The position numbers and the translations under genes were made by a program. From contig OY783196.1 in NCBI GenBank assembly GCA_963678675.1, positions 13,262,138 through 13,326,137 of the forward strand: 64,000 bases of DNA. Direction: 5' to 3'. Of the stretch, positions 22,940 through 34,158 are shown piece by piece (position 1 is the stretch's first letter; each line of letters begins with the position of its first letter). The DNA comes from Xiphydria camelus (taxonomy: Eukaryota > Arthropoda > Insecta > Hymenoptera > Xiphydriidae). The notes below the pieces were generated by a model. The model saw only the letters and a list, made by a program, of their open reading frames with translations, was not told the DNA's origin and made no database searches.

Positions 22940-24115
22940 TGTTGGAGAAATCGTTTTTATCGACCCTTATGCGGAAGCGAACTGCCAACCCTCATATCTA
23001 TAAGATATACAGGGTGTAAAAAAAGTCCCGGGACGGCCGAATATTTTGAAAAATATGCGTCGCATAGAACACCAAAAAACACGTATTCGATAGTTTTAAA
23101 AGTTCTATCCAGCCATATTAAACTCGACCCCCTTCCCCGCGGGGGGCGAGGGATAACTTCAAAATTTTAAATGGAAACCCCCAATTTTTATTTCAGATTC
23201 GGGTTTTGCGTTAAAAAATAAGAAACTTGTCTGAAATATTGTTTTGTATCTTGGGTAGATGGCGCTCCAATCGATGGGGGAAACATAAAAAGACGAAATC
23301 CTAAAAATTAATAGAAAAAAACTTCAAAACGAAAAACAAGAAAACACGGTTTCAATATCTTTAAAAGTTCTATCCAGTCATACCAAACTCGACCCCCCCC
23401 CCTCGATTTTCAGGATTTCGTATTTTTATGTTTCCCCCATCGATTGGTGCGCCATCTACCCAAGATACAAAAAATATTTCAGACAAAAGATTCTTATTTT
23501 TTAACGAAAAACCCGAATCTGAAATAAAAATTGGGGGTTTCCATTTAAAATGTTGAAGTTACCCCTCGTACCCTCTTGGGGAAGGGGGAGGGGGGTCGAG
23601 TATGGTATGGTTGGATAGAACTTTTAAAACTATGAAACCATGTTTTCTTGTTTTTCGTTTTGAAGTTTTTTTCCATTAATTTTTAGGATTTCGTATTTTT
23701 ATGTTTCCCCCATCGATTGGAGCGCCATCTACCCAAGATACAAAAAATATTCAGACAAAAGTTTCTTATTTTTGAACGCAAAACCCGAATCTGAAATAAA
23801 AATTGGGGGTTTCTATTTAAAATTTTGAAGTTACCCCTCGCCCCCCGCGGGGAAAGGGAAAAGGGGATCGAGTTTGATATGGCTGGATAGAATTTTTAAA
23901 ACTATTTAATACGTGTTTTTTGTTTTTCTATGCGACGCATATTTTTCAAAATATTCGGCCGTCCCGGGACTTTTCTTACACCCTGTATATTCCATGACTA
24001 GTTCGATATAGACTGCTCTGTGCAACCACGCTGTATTGAAAATTGAACCAAATAAATTCGTTTATTTTATTGCACATCCCATGTGGAAATTGAATCATAA
24101 CAACCAGAATTAACA
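22940..24115 (+). repeat. Copia 5' LTR, interrupted by a MITE
   Basis: Without the insertion it is about 200 bp and matches the 3' LTR closely (gtttttatcgaccc versus gtctttatcgaccc). It carries ttgaaccaaataaa as a possible polyadenylation signal. The break is at gatata / tattcc. Confidence 0.9.
23010..23985. mobile_element. ~976-bp CAGGGTG MITE in the copia LTR
   Basis: The ends read cagggtgtaaaaaaagtccc and the inverse, gggacttttcttacaccctg, flanked by TA (23008-23009, 23986-23987). The intact 3' LTR (ctataagatatatattcc) gives the empty site. Inside are repeated inverted and direct blocks (cgattgg(t/a)gcgccatctaccc, ttgggggtttccat), so the element is itself a multi-hairpin. No ORF. Confidence 0.88.
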
Positions 24116-24130
24116 GGTTATGGGCCCAGG
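24116..24130 (+). promoter_or_regulatory. Copia primer-binding site (half-tRNA type)
   Basis: Directly after the LTR stands ggttatgggcccagg. Drosophila copia is known to prime from an internal fragment of initiator tRNA-Met with a site of this sequence. Its presence right after TAACA supports the LTR end. Confidence 0.8.
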
Positions 24131-24179
24131 AAAAACGTGCAATTCGCAGTCAAGGAACCGCCGTCATCGGAATGGGAAA

Positions 24180-24945
24180 AGGATCTGCCGCAAGCGCACG
24201 TGAGCTCAACGGACACGCTTCAAGTTTGGCACGAGAAACTGGCCCACCAAAACTTCCCTTCCGTCACGTGAGACAGACCCTCAAGAGGCTTGATATACCT
24301 GTGAAGGAAGCGAAAGACCCTTTTGCGAGGCATGCACCGCTGGAAAGATGCACCGACTCCCCTTTCCGGAAAGCACGTCGAAATCCAAAGACATCGGCGA
24401 GATCATACATGCTGACCTTTGCGGACCCATGCCTACGAAATCTTTTGGAGGTTCGAGATATTTCCTCCTGCTGAAGGACGACCATTCGCACTATCGCAAA
24501 GTTCACTTCCTCGAGAGCAAAGCAGAAACAGCGAGCTACGTAGGAAAATTCTTCAAAGAGGAAGGAAACATTGCCCGAGAGGGATTTGAATATTTCGCAC
24601 GGACAATGGACTCGAATTTGTCAACAGTGAAATAAAAACGCTGACAGATGCACTCGGGATTCGACATCAACGCATCGTGGCGTACACTCCGGAGCAAAAC
24701 GGCTCTGCAGAAAGAGACAATCGAACCCTAAAGGAAGCGGGCAGCACGCTCATGCTCGCAAGAGATTTCGACGCGGAGTTTTGGGCAGAAGCAAGTAACA
24801 TGGCTGTAACCACCTTGGATATGACCGGGACAAGCAGCGTTAAAGGCAAGACACCGTCAGAACTATGGTTCGGAAGAGAACCAAGCGTTAAAAACCTTCA
24901 CATCTTCGTCGAGGAAGAAAGGATACTCCATCGGGTACGCTGAGG
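24180..24945 (+). pseudogene. Copia integrase remnant
   Basis: It opens only ~50 nt after the primer site with the GAG-pre-integrase zinc-binding motif: WHEKLAHQNF, then, after a frame change, CEACTAGKMHRLPFPES. The integrase core follows (GEIIHADLCGPMPTKSFGGS, with the first catalytic Asp; TPEQNGSAERDNRTL with the catalytic Glu). Frame breaks fall near 24270, 24600-24680 and 24910. Gag and aspartic protease, which should precede it, are missing, so the copy derives from an internal deletion. Confidence 0.88.
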
Positions 24946-24992
24946 AAAAAAAAGGATATCGAGTATGGTACCCGGACGACAACAAAATTGCA

Positions 24993-26312
24993 GTGACAAG
25001 AGACGTCATCTTCGGAAAATCCAATCGCGTAACTACTAGAGGAGCACCGGAAGACGAAGACACACGGTCAAATGAAGGATACGAACAACAGGACTCCGAG
25101 AATGACGCCGACAACGAGGACAATGATGGACAAGAGGCCGAACAATTGGGAAATTGCGACGAAGACGCCCCTGAGATTGAGCAGGTTGAGCCTCCAGCTG
25201 AACCTGAACGAGCCGCGGAAGAAGTAACACTCAATGATGGAAGAGACAACAATAACAACGAAGGTCACAGACTTCGTGACAGAGAAACGTTGAGAGCTCC
25301 CATGAGATTCTGCGACTACATAAGCGATTTATTCCTAGCCGAGAACCAGGAGCCCCTCTCGTACCGCGAAGCCATCGAAAGCAAAGAAGTGGAGCTGTGG
25401 AAGAAAGCCATGAACGAAGAGATTGAGTCCATCGCTCGAAACGACATATGGGAACTCGTGGAACCAGTCGACAACCCAAAAACCATAGACTGTAAATGGA
25501 CGTTCAAGCTAAAGAGAGATGCCGACGGAAACGTCCAGCGTTACAAAGCAAGACTCGTTGCGCGCGGGTTCAGACAGCGGGAGGGAATTGAGTACCAAGA
25601 AACTCATAGCCCCGTAGTCAGGTTCGATTCAATCCGGACAATCCTCGCTATAGCCGCTAGCGACCGCATGAAAATAAAACAATTCGATGTGAAAACAGCA
25701 TTCCTATACAGCGAAATCGAGGAGACGATCTATATGCAGCAACCGTAAGGATACGATGATGGGACAGGGAGGATCTGCAAATTGAAACGAAGTCTGTACG
25801 GTCTCAAACAATCTTCCCGCTGCTGGAACCGACGCTTCATGGAATTCCTTAAAAATTTTAACTTAAAGGCGACAACAGCGGACCCGTGCGTATTTACTAG
25901 CCTAGGCTACAACGAGAAACTAATATTGGCAATTTACATAGACGATGGACTCATCGTTTCGCTGAATCAAGCACTGATCGATAAGCTCCTCGACGGTCTC
26001 AAGAAAGAATTCGAGATAACGCACAACGACGCAAATCTGTTTTTGGGCATGCAAATAGAGCGATCGTCGAACGGCTCGATCATTCTACACCAAGAAACCT
26101 ACACGAAGAGAATTTTGGAGCGATACAGAATTATAGAAGTGAACCGAGTAAGCATCCCTGCAGATCCACACCAAGAGTTGAGCACTCTTGCTCAAGCGGG
26201 AGGCCAGAGCGGATCAACAACGGCGCCGTATCGTGAAGCCGTGGGAAGTCTCATGTTCTTGTCAGTGGCGACAAGACCCGATATCACGTTTGCGGTGCAT
26301 CGAGCAAGCTGA
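24993..26312 (+). pseudogene. Copia reverse transcriptase
   Basis: An acidic, Asp/Glu/Asn-rich linker (about 25020-25260) precedes the Ty1/copia polymerase. Motifs are CKWTFKLKRDADGN, YKARLVARGFRQREG, FDVKTAFLYSEIEETIYMQQ, LKRSLYGLKQSSRCWN and the catalytic YIDDGLIV. A TAA at 25746-25748 divides it in two frames that are otherwise collinear (24993-25748, 25782-26312). The second part ends at a TGA (26310-26312) where Trp would be expected before YLDN. It copied RNA into DNA in virus-like particles when intact. Confidence 0.92.
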
Positions 26313-26695
26313 TACCTGGACAACCCCACCATAACACATTGGAAAGCCGTAAAGTGAATCCTCAAATACCTCAAAGGCACAGTTGGATACGGGCTACGTT
26401 TCGAAAGCGGCAAGAAAAAGGAACTGCTAACCTACAGTGATGCAGACTATGCCGGAGAACTAGAGACGCGACGATCGACGACGGGATTTGTTCTAAAATT
26501 TACCTCAGGGACAATCTCGTGGAAATCACAGAGGCAACAATCCGTTGCTCTATCTACAATGGATTCCGAATACATGGCTGCTTGCCGGACTGCACAGGAG
26601 ATAACATGGGTGAAGTCCCTCATAAAGGAACTTCTAAATGTCAAAAACGTTCCCACGACGCTATATATGGACAATCAGACTGCTACCCAGGTAGC

Positions 26696-27892
26696 ACACT
26701 AACGTCGAAATGACGTTTTTTGAAAATCAGTTCTGACGTCAGATGACGAAAAATATGACGTCATTTTAACGTCGCAAAGACGGCTTAATTGCACATCCAC
26801 ACGGCATCAGACAAATCACGTAATAATGACGTTCTACTGTACGTTGTGAAGACCAAAAAAATGACGGTTCTAAAAGGTTAGGTCTGACGCACACCCGGCG
26901 TCTCGGATTATGTCGCTGGTAACTTTTTTTAAATGTTATTTTTAAACGTACTAAGCAATGAATAATTAATTCTCATGCCCTCATTAGCTACGGTAGTGTC
27001 TACTCTCGTTAATAAAAGCATGAGAATTGATTAATCATTGGTTAGTACGTTTAAAAATAACATTTAAAAAAAGTCAACAGCGACAGAATCCGAGACGCCG
27101 AGTGTATATCTTCATCGTAAGCGGTCACCCATTCAGCTAGTGTCCGCACTTTTCGCTGCTTAACTTCGTTGATCGGTCGGTGTCCTCGAGTCCTCATCTG
27201 CTGCACGCTCCTGTGGTTAAGAATATTATTACTATGTATTAGTGTTCATATAAAGTTTGATGAATAAATGCATATTACTTTTCAATAAGAAAGAGCTTGA
27301 AAAAATAAGATTTTATAATTGTATTATTCTTTTCTCAACATTTTTCTAAATTTATGATTGTATCTTTTGATAAATATTCTTGCATAGACGCAAATTGATA
27401 CTAATATCAATTTGCGTTTATGCAAGAAATAAATAATAAATAAATATAAATAAATAAATAATTATATGAATGTTTATTCATCCTACATTAATTGATTGTC
27501 TTTTATTTACTTTAATAATCTGTGCTTTTTAATAAACAGTATAGTTTGTAACTTGCTCAACATACTCTGGAGACTAAATGAAATAATTATTAATTATTGA
27601 TTTAATAATTTGTTGATTTAATAATTGAACGAATTACAATTTTTGTCCATTTATTCACAAATAAATTTTCAAGTCCCTATATATGCAGGAGACGGAAATT
27701 TTTCTAAGTCTTGTTCGTCATTAAAAATGACGGAAAAGTTCCGTCAAAAAGACGTTGAATTTTGACGTCCAAGGTACGTTGTAAATATGACGTCTCTGTG
27801 ACGTTAATATTACGACAATTGACGTCTGAAACCCTATACTGACCAAAAAATGACGTCTGAGACGTTATTCTAACGTCAGTGTGCTACCTGGG
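26696..27892. mobile_element. ACGTC-rich TIR element, copy 1
   Basis: Inverted ends cccaggtagcacactaacgt and gtcagtgtgctacctggg are flanked by TA (26694-26695, 27893-27894). The motif tgacgtc/gacgt recurs many times within ~200 bp of each end, like an array of binding sites. A conserved frame on the minus strand near 27110-27210 (RTRGHRPINEVKQ) is shared with copies at 39730-40987 and 45769-46753. Within it sits a palindromic insertion at 26895-27102. The superfamily is unknown to me. Confidence 0.85.
26895..27102. mobile_element. Palindromic MITE inside ACGTC element copy 1
   Basis: Inverted arms share cggcgtctcgga(t/...) ends and ttaaatgttatttttaaacg blocks, with a loop near 26985-27020. 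The other two ACGTC copies lack this segment between their aggtctgacg and gtatatctt blocks, which marks it as an insertion here. Confidence 0.7.
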
Positions 27893-28142
27893 TACATACC
27901 TCATGAAAAGTCCAGTTTTCCACAAACGCGCCAAGCACATCGATGTTCGATTCCAGTATGTACGAGAACAATACGCGGCAAAAAGGAGTTCCTGCTGGAA
28001 TACGTTGCGTCAAACAAGCAACAGGCCGATATCCTGACGAAGCCCCTACCTCGGCAGCAATTCCAACCTAATCGCGAAGAGCTGGAAGTCCGCGAAGACA
28101 AACGTGAAAGCGAAGAAGATAGAAGCGAATCACAATAGACGA

Positions 28143-28357
28143 TAAAGCCGAAGCGGGAGTGTTGGAGAAATCGTCTTTATCGACCCTTATGTGGAAACAA
28201 ACTGCCAACTCTCCTATCTATAAGATATATATTCCATGACTAGTTCGATATAGACTGCTCTGTGCAACCACGCTGTACTGAAAATTGAACCAAATAAATC
28301 CGTTTGTTTTATTGCAGATCCCACGTGGAAATTGAATCATAACAACCAGAATTAACA
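28143..28357 (+). repeat. Copia polypurine tract and 3' LTR
   Basis: A purine-rich stretch (aaagccgaagcgggag, 28143-28159) primes plus-strand synthesis in such elements. The LTR proper is 28160-28357, 198 bp, TG...CA, uninterrupted. Few differences from the 5' LTR are visible, so the insertion is fairly recent. Confidence 0.88.
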
Positions 28358-28617
28358 AATGCCTTTAAAAATCACGACAATACGAGGGATAACGCACAAC
28401 CAGTACAAACTCAATGATACACATGAAAAGAACACGCGAACGTTGCAACGGCCATGGATCGTGTAGAAGTGGCGGACGAGCGCTGCAATACTTCACATCG
28501 TGGTTTGGTGCGTTATCACCGACTGTTATTAAGAGATAGCCCTCCAATGGGATGATCAGAACAAGTTGTTATAAGGCTGGGTTCCACTTGCCCCGAATTT
28601 ATACTTGCCCCGGTGTA

Positions 28618-29285
28618 TCTTATTTATTTCGTTCACTCAGTTTTCCAGATCATTTTCAATCATAACAGCGTATATTTCGTCGATTTTCAGCGGTGGGCCA
28701 AACTAGACAGCAAGTGCCAACCTTGACAGTATTTAAAATTTTTTTTTTAATATACATTACTTTTTAATTTTTCATCCAGCCCATTCGTAATACCTCGAAA
28801 AAGTTTTCTTTTTTTCGGACCTTTCTAAGAATTCGCATTAATTATCAGAATACTTTTTTGTCACTCAGTGTCAAATACTCGGTTTCATGGGCGTCCTCGA
28901 TGCATGTGAAATCATCTTTCACACACCAATTCGTGAAAAGTTGCGCAGTGCGTGAAATAACCTGCGCAGTGCGTGAAATCGTCAACCTCGTATTTGACAC
29001 TTAGTGACAAAAAATAGAATTCGTTATTCGGTTGTTTCGCGCCGTTTTAACGAGTGTGATTGCCGTACTCGCTTCGTTCGTGCGGCAAACTTCACACTCG
29101 TTAAAAACAGCGCTTCACGCCCTCATAACGAAAATAACTATTTTTTACACGGAAGCGCTACGGACAAAAGTCAAAAGTATGGCCAACCCTGACAACATTC
29201 CTCTATAGCTGAAATTTTAATATAATATATTTAGTTCTGTAATCAACGAATACACTATTAATTAACCAGACGGAAATTCCGTTGT
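28618..29285. repeat. Interval with two local palindromes
   Basis: A foldback at about 28855-29016 has inverted ends tttttgtcactcagtgtcaa and ttgacacttagtgacaaaaa, and contains a direct repeat of gcgcagtgcgtgaaa. A compact hairpin follows at 29041-29112 (gttttaacgagtgtgat pairing with cacactcgttaaaa). No coding region is evident. Confidence 0.65.
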
Positions 29286-30337
29286 TTAACCCTTAGAATC
29301 CCAGACCAAAATTTCATGTAAACGCCAAAACATTGCTACTCACTCCTATGAGTTATTGAGGACTTAGTAATTTATCTCAATAGGGTTTTTTTAAAAATCT
29401 ATATATATAAAAATTAATGTTTGTCTGTCTGTCTGTCTGTCTGTATGTCTCTTATGCCTTCCTAAACCGTTCTTCCGATTGCGATGAAATTTTGGGAAAT
29501 GGTTGGACGCATGCCCGCGATGGTTTCTGAGTTAGTAAATCTTATACAGGGTGTTCAAAAAGTCCCGGTACGGCCGATTATCTCAACGGGAAAACATTTT
29601 AGAGAAAAATGTTTAATACAAAACTTTAAGGATTTTCCCTTGGCTACCCAGTGGTCGTATTGGATTTGACCTTGACCGTGACCTTTAAGGTAATATCAAA
29701 TGCCTTCCTAAACCGTTCATCCGATTGCGATGAAACTTTGGGGAATGGTTGGACGCATGCCCGCGAAGGTTTCTGAGTTAGTAAGTCTTATACAAGGTGT
29801 TCAAAAAGTACCGGTACGGATGATTATTATGCCTTCCTAAACCGTTCATCCGATTGCGATGAAAATTTGGGGAACAGTTGGACGCATATCCGCGAAGGTT
29901 TCTGAGTTAGTAAATCTTATACAGGGTGTTCAAAAAGTCGAACTATACTTGACCTAAATTTGACCTCCGCTGACAATAAAGGTAACATGAAAAAAAATGG
30001 TCAAGGACACATTTGAACGTGAAAAAAAATTAATTTGACCTTGATATAACCTTGAAGGTCATGGTCAATGTCAAATCCAATATAACCATTGCGTAGTCCG
30101 GGAAAAATACTAAAAGTTTTGTATTAAAAATGTATTTAAACAATGGTGGACGTACAAAATCAATCCACAATCTACCCGTGCGAAGCCGGGACGGGCTGCT
30201 AGTAACTCATAAAAGTGAACAACGACACCCCAGCACCCACATGAAACCTTAGTCTGGGGACAAAATATGATACACATAGGTGTAAGAACCTACTCGAGCG
30301 TGTACAGTATTTTGTCACATGGGACTCTAAGGGTTAA
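29286..30337. mobile_element. TTAA-flanked piggyBac-like element hosting a Helitron
   Basis: TTAA at 29286-29289 and 30334-30337 flanks inverted ends cccttagaatccca and tgggactctaaggg. Removing the Helitron leaves about 250 bp without coding capacity. Confidence 0.75.
29399..30202 (+). mobile_element. Non-autonomous Helitron
   Basis: It starts TCTATATATATAAAAATT and ends with a GC hairpin and CTAG (gaagccgggacgggctgctag), inserted between A (29398) and T (30203), as Helitrons do. A (tgtc)n run follows the 5' end. Internally a unit beginning ccttcctaaaccgttc(t/a)tccg and ending near acagggtgttcaaaaagt occurs three times (29457, 29701, 29829). Non-coding. Confidence 0.85.
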
Positions 30338-30951
30338 TTAGGAACCAGACAAATTTAAGTCTCGGGGAGAATAGGTGAGTTAGCAGAGTGCGGAAACTTA
30401 TTCGTTGGTTGCGTGAGAGAGATAGCTACGACAGAGAGAGCGTCATGAGAAAGATGAACAGTCACAGCTGCTATTTTTTAAGACGGCGTCAACCACATGA
30501 GTGTTTATGTTTGGTGTATCGTGCTATATCTTCTTTCTTATATATAAAAATCACACAATATGTATGTATGTATGTTCCTTATATACTCCAAAACGGTTGG
30601 ATAGATTTTAATGAAATTTTGAGGGAACCTTCAGATGAGCCAAGCGGGTGATCCTGTGAATTTTGTTAGCGATCGGATCAACATAAAATTGTTTATTTCA
30701 TTTTTTGGCAATATCGATACGGCTAGATCGATTTTAATGAAATTTTGAAGGAACCTTCAGATGAACTCAGCGGGTGATATTGTGAAATTTGGTAGCGATC
30801 GGATCAACAGAAGATTTCTATTTCTTTTTTTAGCAATTTGACGTCGATACTCATTTTGTGTGGTGCAAATCAAATATTTCTGTGATAAGGCCAACATAGC
30901 CACTATAACCTAACAAAAATTATATACATATACAGACTACAGTTTATAAGA

Positions 30952-32656
30952 ATGCCACCCAAAAAACTAGCCATTGGTAAACAAACCGCTAAATTGCCTG
31001 TTATTCCGCGATCAATGCCCGCAGATGAGCTGAACGCATGCTTAAAATCATCATATATCTTTGGAACCGAGTACAGAAAATCACGCTATCAACAAACATG
31101 CATGTGCGTTTGCTGCAAGACCCGTCTGCCCAAACATTTTCAAAACAACTTTTGGACATCGGAAATGGCAAATTTCCAATTGATTGCGCCACGAATGAGA
31201 TTTCGTTCCCGCCGAACTTCTGTCAAATGCAACTGAATATTGAAGCCGTTGTCGACAAAGTATTCCCAAATCTAACACCAACTACAAAAATCCAGATTGG
31301 CTGTGCGAACGTGCAATTTTGGCACCAAAAAATGATGATGTCAACAAGTTTAATGAGAAAATTCAATTGAAACTGGCCGGCAAAAAAGTCTCATACAAAT
31401 CGATCGACACAGTAATGGACGAAGAACAAGCCGTCAATTACACACACACAAAATAAAGTGGGGTATACATTTGATGCGATATATGTTATTCGTAGTAATT
31501 TTGCCTCCTGATCACGAATCCGGTGTCAAAATCTGGCTATCACGTCACATTTTTTTTAATCTCAAAAAACCAGCCAGAGATCATGATTTTCAAAAAGTTA
31601 ATGGACTTAAATCAAATTCAATATAGGGGGGTTTTTTGGGTCACTGATCACGAATCTGAAGTCGGATTTCAAAAATTCAAGATGGCGAATCCAATATGGC
31701 GGACGAGATTTTCGAAAATCGACGGATTCATGCCCAATTTGGTATAGGAGGGTTTTTTGGGTCGCTAATTACGAATCTGAAGACAGATTTAAAAAATTCA
31801 AGATGGCGGATCCAATATGGCGGACGAAATTTTCGAAAATCGACAGATTCATGCCAAATTTGATGTAGGGTTTTTTTCAGTCACTGATGACCAATATAAA
31901 GTTATATTTACAAAAATTCAAAATTTTCGAAAATCTCGTCGCCATATTGGATCCGCCATCTTGAATTTTTGAATCCGACTTCAGATTCATGATCAGCGAC
32001 CCAAAAAACACCCTATAGCAAATTTGATTTAAATCCATTAACTTTTTGAAAATCATGATCTCTTAATGGTTTTTTAAGAATAAAAAAAATGTGACGTGAT
32101 GGCTAAATTTTGACACCGGATTCATAATCAAGAGGAAAAATTACTACGGATAACATGTAGCGCATCAAATGTATACCCCACCTTTTTTTTTTGTGTGACT
32201 GTATTATCCGACTGAATTTTTAAATTCATTGGACCCACCCAGAATGCCACCGCACGTGTATTAACATTGAAAGTTGGATCACCGGTGATGCTTATTCGCA
32301 ACTTAAATGCACCAAAGTTCTGCAACGGAACAAGATTGACCATCAAAAAATTGTCACCAAATTTAATCGAGGCAACAATCATCACTGGCAAATTCAAAGG
32401 CGAAGACGTACTCATTCCACGCATACCTATGATTTCCAACGATTTAATATTCGAATTCAAGCGGCTCCAGTTCCCTTTGCGTCTTGCTTTTGCTATTACC
32501 ATCAACAAAGCACAAGGACAATCGTTGACTATTGCTGGCTTAAATTTGGAAAATGTATGTTTTTCACACGGCCAACTGCATGTGGCTTGCTCCAGAGTTG
32601 GCACAACCAAAAATTTACACGTTTTTACTCCAAATAAAAAAAACATTGTCTATTAG
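30952..32656 (+). pseudogene. Helitron PIF1-type helicase, C-terminal part, split
   Basis: The helicase unwinds DNA during rolling-circle transposition. Remnants in order are LPVIPRSMPADELNACLKSS, then (next frame, 31038-31370) HVRLLQDPSAQTFSKQLLDI and GNGKFPIDCATN. After an inserted foldback comes LKVGSPVMLIRNLNAPKFCN, FAITINKAQGQSLTIAGLNL and HGQLHVACSRVG (32267-32656), ending at a proper stop. The Walker A and B regions and the Rep domain are missing. Frameshifts and the insertion make it nonfunctional. Confidence 0.88.
31459..32185. mobile_element. Foldback MITE inside the Helitron helicase
   Basis: Ends gtggggtatacatttgatgc and its inverse at 32165-32185 continue as inverted arms of about 250-300 bp (shared tcatgattttcaaaaagtta and ccaatatggcg blocks). 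It sits between helicase codons that would otherwise be adjacent (left NYT, right PTEFLNSL). The flanks are low-complexity (acacacaca / gtgtg). Confidence 0.8.
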
Positions 32657-32887
32657 CTGGCCTTAAGATAAATTAATAAAATAAATATACTTTCCAATTT
32701 AAATTAAACACATGTGTTTTTTTTAGCGTAGCATGGCTCCCTACCTATAGATATCTGCCAGAAATTCGTCAAATGACAGCCAAAATCAATCCACCATAAG
32801 TCATCTGGCTATACCTACTACCCGTGCGAAGCCGGGGAGGGTCGCTAGTTGTTTTTATAAAATAAAATAAAGCTGAATTTTATCGTG

Positions 32888-33604
32888 ATGGGCGACGAAA
32901 AAGAAAAATGTTTTTTTTGTGTCAGACAAAAGTGGTAAAATAATAAAATTTAACGAAGAAAAATTAAATAAGTGCTGAAATTTTTAATGCTCGTATCATG
33001 TTTAACCTGATATATAAAAATGTGAAGTTACCGGACGATGTGAATGTTACTGATGGATACCATAAACAATTTTATAGCACTTTTACATCCTTGATGTCTA
33101 AATATTGCAATTTATGTGATTCTAACCCTTCATCGATTACTGATATTCCTAGTACATCTCGTACTAGTTCATCACAGTCAATTTTTTCAATAAATGTTCA
33201 TGAGACTACTCCAGATGATGGTACTCCGATCCTCGAAGTCAATAATTCAGTTATTGATAATAGTGATTTAAATACTCGTGATGACATTAGTTTAGCTTGT
33301 GGTTGGACAATGAACAATAATAAATACAATTTTGTTTGATTTGTTGGAAATCAATTGCCATCATTAGTTGCTGATATTATAGTTCAAGGTAAATATTAAT
33401 TGAATAAAAAGTTAAAAATTCTTAACAAATATGTAACAACTTACTAATAGTCCATAAATTATTTTTTGCAGATGCTGAGGTCTTAGAAAACGACGTTACA
33501 TCTGAAGACAACAATGATAATGATATAAGGAGTGATAACGATGATGGCAGCGACGATGACCTTGACGATGCAGGATTTTACTGTGACACGATTATTCAAT
33601 AAAA
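32888..33604 (+). pseudogene. Decayed gene with Cys-containing N-terminus and one intron
   Basis: It starts MGDEKEKCFFC; after a T8 run the frame changes, then IYKNVKLPDDVNVTDGYHKQ, FYSTFTSLMSKY and a Ser/Thr-rich stretch. I recognise this start as a poorly characterised family (CxxC, then DGYH, then YF-AL-KKY) seen in many insect mobile-element-like genes. A TGA ends the frame at 33339, but downstream codons stay plausible up to a GT donor near 33390. A ttttttgcag acceptor precedes 33472, and an acidic second exon (EDNNDNDIRSDNDDGSDDD) ends at 33604. Function unknown. Confidence 0.5.
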
Positions 33605-33846
33605 ATAATAAATTATATTTATGTATCATTCCCTACATATTAAGAATAAATACTTTGTTTTATTTTGCTGATAATATGTTTTATCACTTTTTTTCATTTT
33701 GTTTTACTTTAATTATTATTCTGCTCTATTTTTTTATGAATTTCTAACCTATATAAATCATATTACTTTAAATCATTTTCTGTCTCTCTCTAAAGCCCTC
33801 TGTCGCAGCTATCTCTCTCACGCAACCAACAAATAAGCTGCCGCAC

Positions 33847-34158
33847 AATGATCAATTTTCCAAGATTCACGATCAAAACCTATAATTTCTAAGATAGTTT
33901 TTCGATTTTAATAACACTGTAGATTCTTGCAATTTAAGGCTTTTAAAATAACCCTATCATAACGGTTTTACCCTATTTTCGCTGTGAGCCCTCTTTACAG
34001 GGGGTGAGTATTTGATACGATTTAGAATTTAAGGAAATATTATTGGCATTGGCATTATATGCATATATATATAATTTATTAATAATTAAATTTATAAATA
34101 TATAATTATACTTATAATCATTAAAAAAATTAATCATTAGTACAAAAATTATTTAATA
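33847..34158. other. AT-rich spacer
   Basis: It holds ataattta-type runs and no ORF or inverted repeat that I can support. Confidence 0.4.

Larger units (their letters stand above)
26313..28138 (+). pseudogene. Copia RNase H, split by an ACGTC-rich element
   Basis: Residues before the insertion include the YSDADYAGE, RRSTTGFV, SWKSQRQQSVALSTMDSEYM and YMDNQTA motifs. After 27893 the frame resumes with LMKSPVFHKRAKHIDVRFQY and NKQQADILTKPLPRQQF. A further TGA sits at about 26355 in place of Trp. The insertion at a TA between NQTA and the His-rich tail accounts for the split. Downstream is the polypurine tract. Confidence 0.9.
22940..28357 (+). mobile_element. Copia LTR retrotransposon, internally deleted, with two nested insertions
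   Basis: Two LTRs begin TGTTGGAGAAATCG and end AATTAACA. A 5-bp duplication aatgc flanks the element (22935-22939, 28358-28362). Between them are a primer-binding site and pol remnants in copia order (integrase, reverse transcriptase, RNase H). Gag and protease are absent. Nested insertions lie in the 5' LTR (23010-23985) and in RNase H (26696-27892). Frameshifts and several TGA codons at Trp positions show that it is dead. Confidence 0.93.
22258..28615. mobile_element. TA-flanked TIR element split by copia
   Basis: Inverted ends caccggggcaagta and tacttgccccggtg are flanked by TA (22256-22257, 28616-28617). Without copia the element is about 935 bp. Subterminal copies of ggggcaagtggaacc occur inside (22745, inverted at about 22785, inverted at about 28580). 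TA target and repeated subterminal motifs fit a non-autonomous pogo-like element. The same ggggcaagtg motif occurs near the pogo transposase at 36-37 kb. Confidence 0.7.
30529..32848 (+). mobile_element. Helitron with partial helicase, itself interrupted
   Basis: The 3' end has the Helitron hairpin and CTAG (gtgcgaagccggggagggtcgctag, ending 32848) followed by T. The start is TCTTCTTTCTTATATATAAAAATC at 30529 after an A. Two direct repeats of about 85 nt (ttttaatgaaattttga(g/a)gg) lie at 30608 and 30729. It carries the end of the RepHel protein gene but lacks the Rep nuclease and the first helicase motifs. Confidence 0.8.
30388..33846. mobile_element. Candidate TIR element enclosing Helitron 2 and a decayed gene
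   Basis: About 56 bp at 30388 (ggttgcgtgagagagatagc core) are repeated inverted at about 33790-33846 with a few differences. The enclosed material apart from the Helitron is about 1.1 kb and includes the gene at 32888-33604. The target duplication is not clear, so the unit is tentative. Confidence 0.5.

Noticed and set aside
29549..29580. acagggtgttcaaaaagtcccggtacgg as a MITE end
   Set aside because: It is part of a unit repeated three times inside a Helitron and has no partner TIR or TA duplication there.
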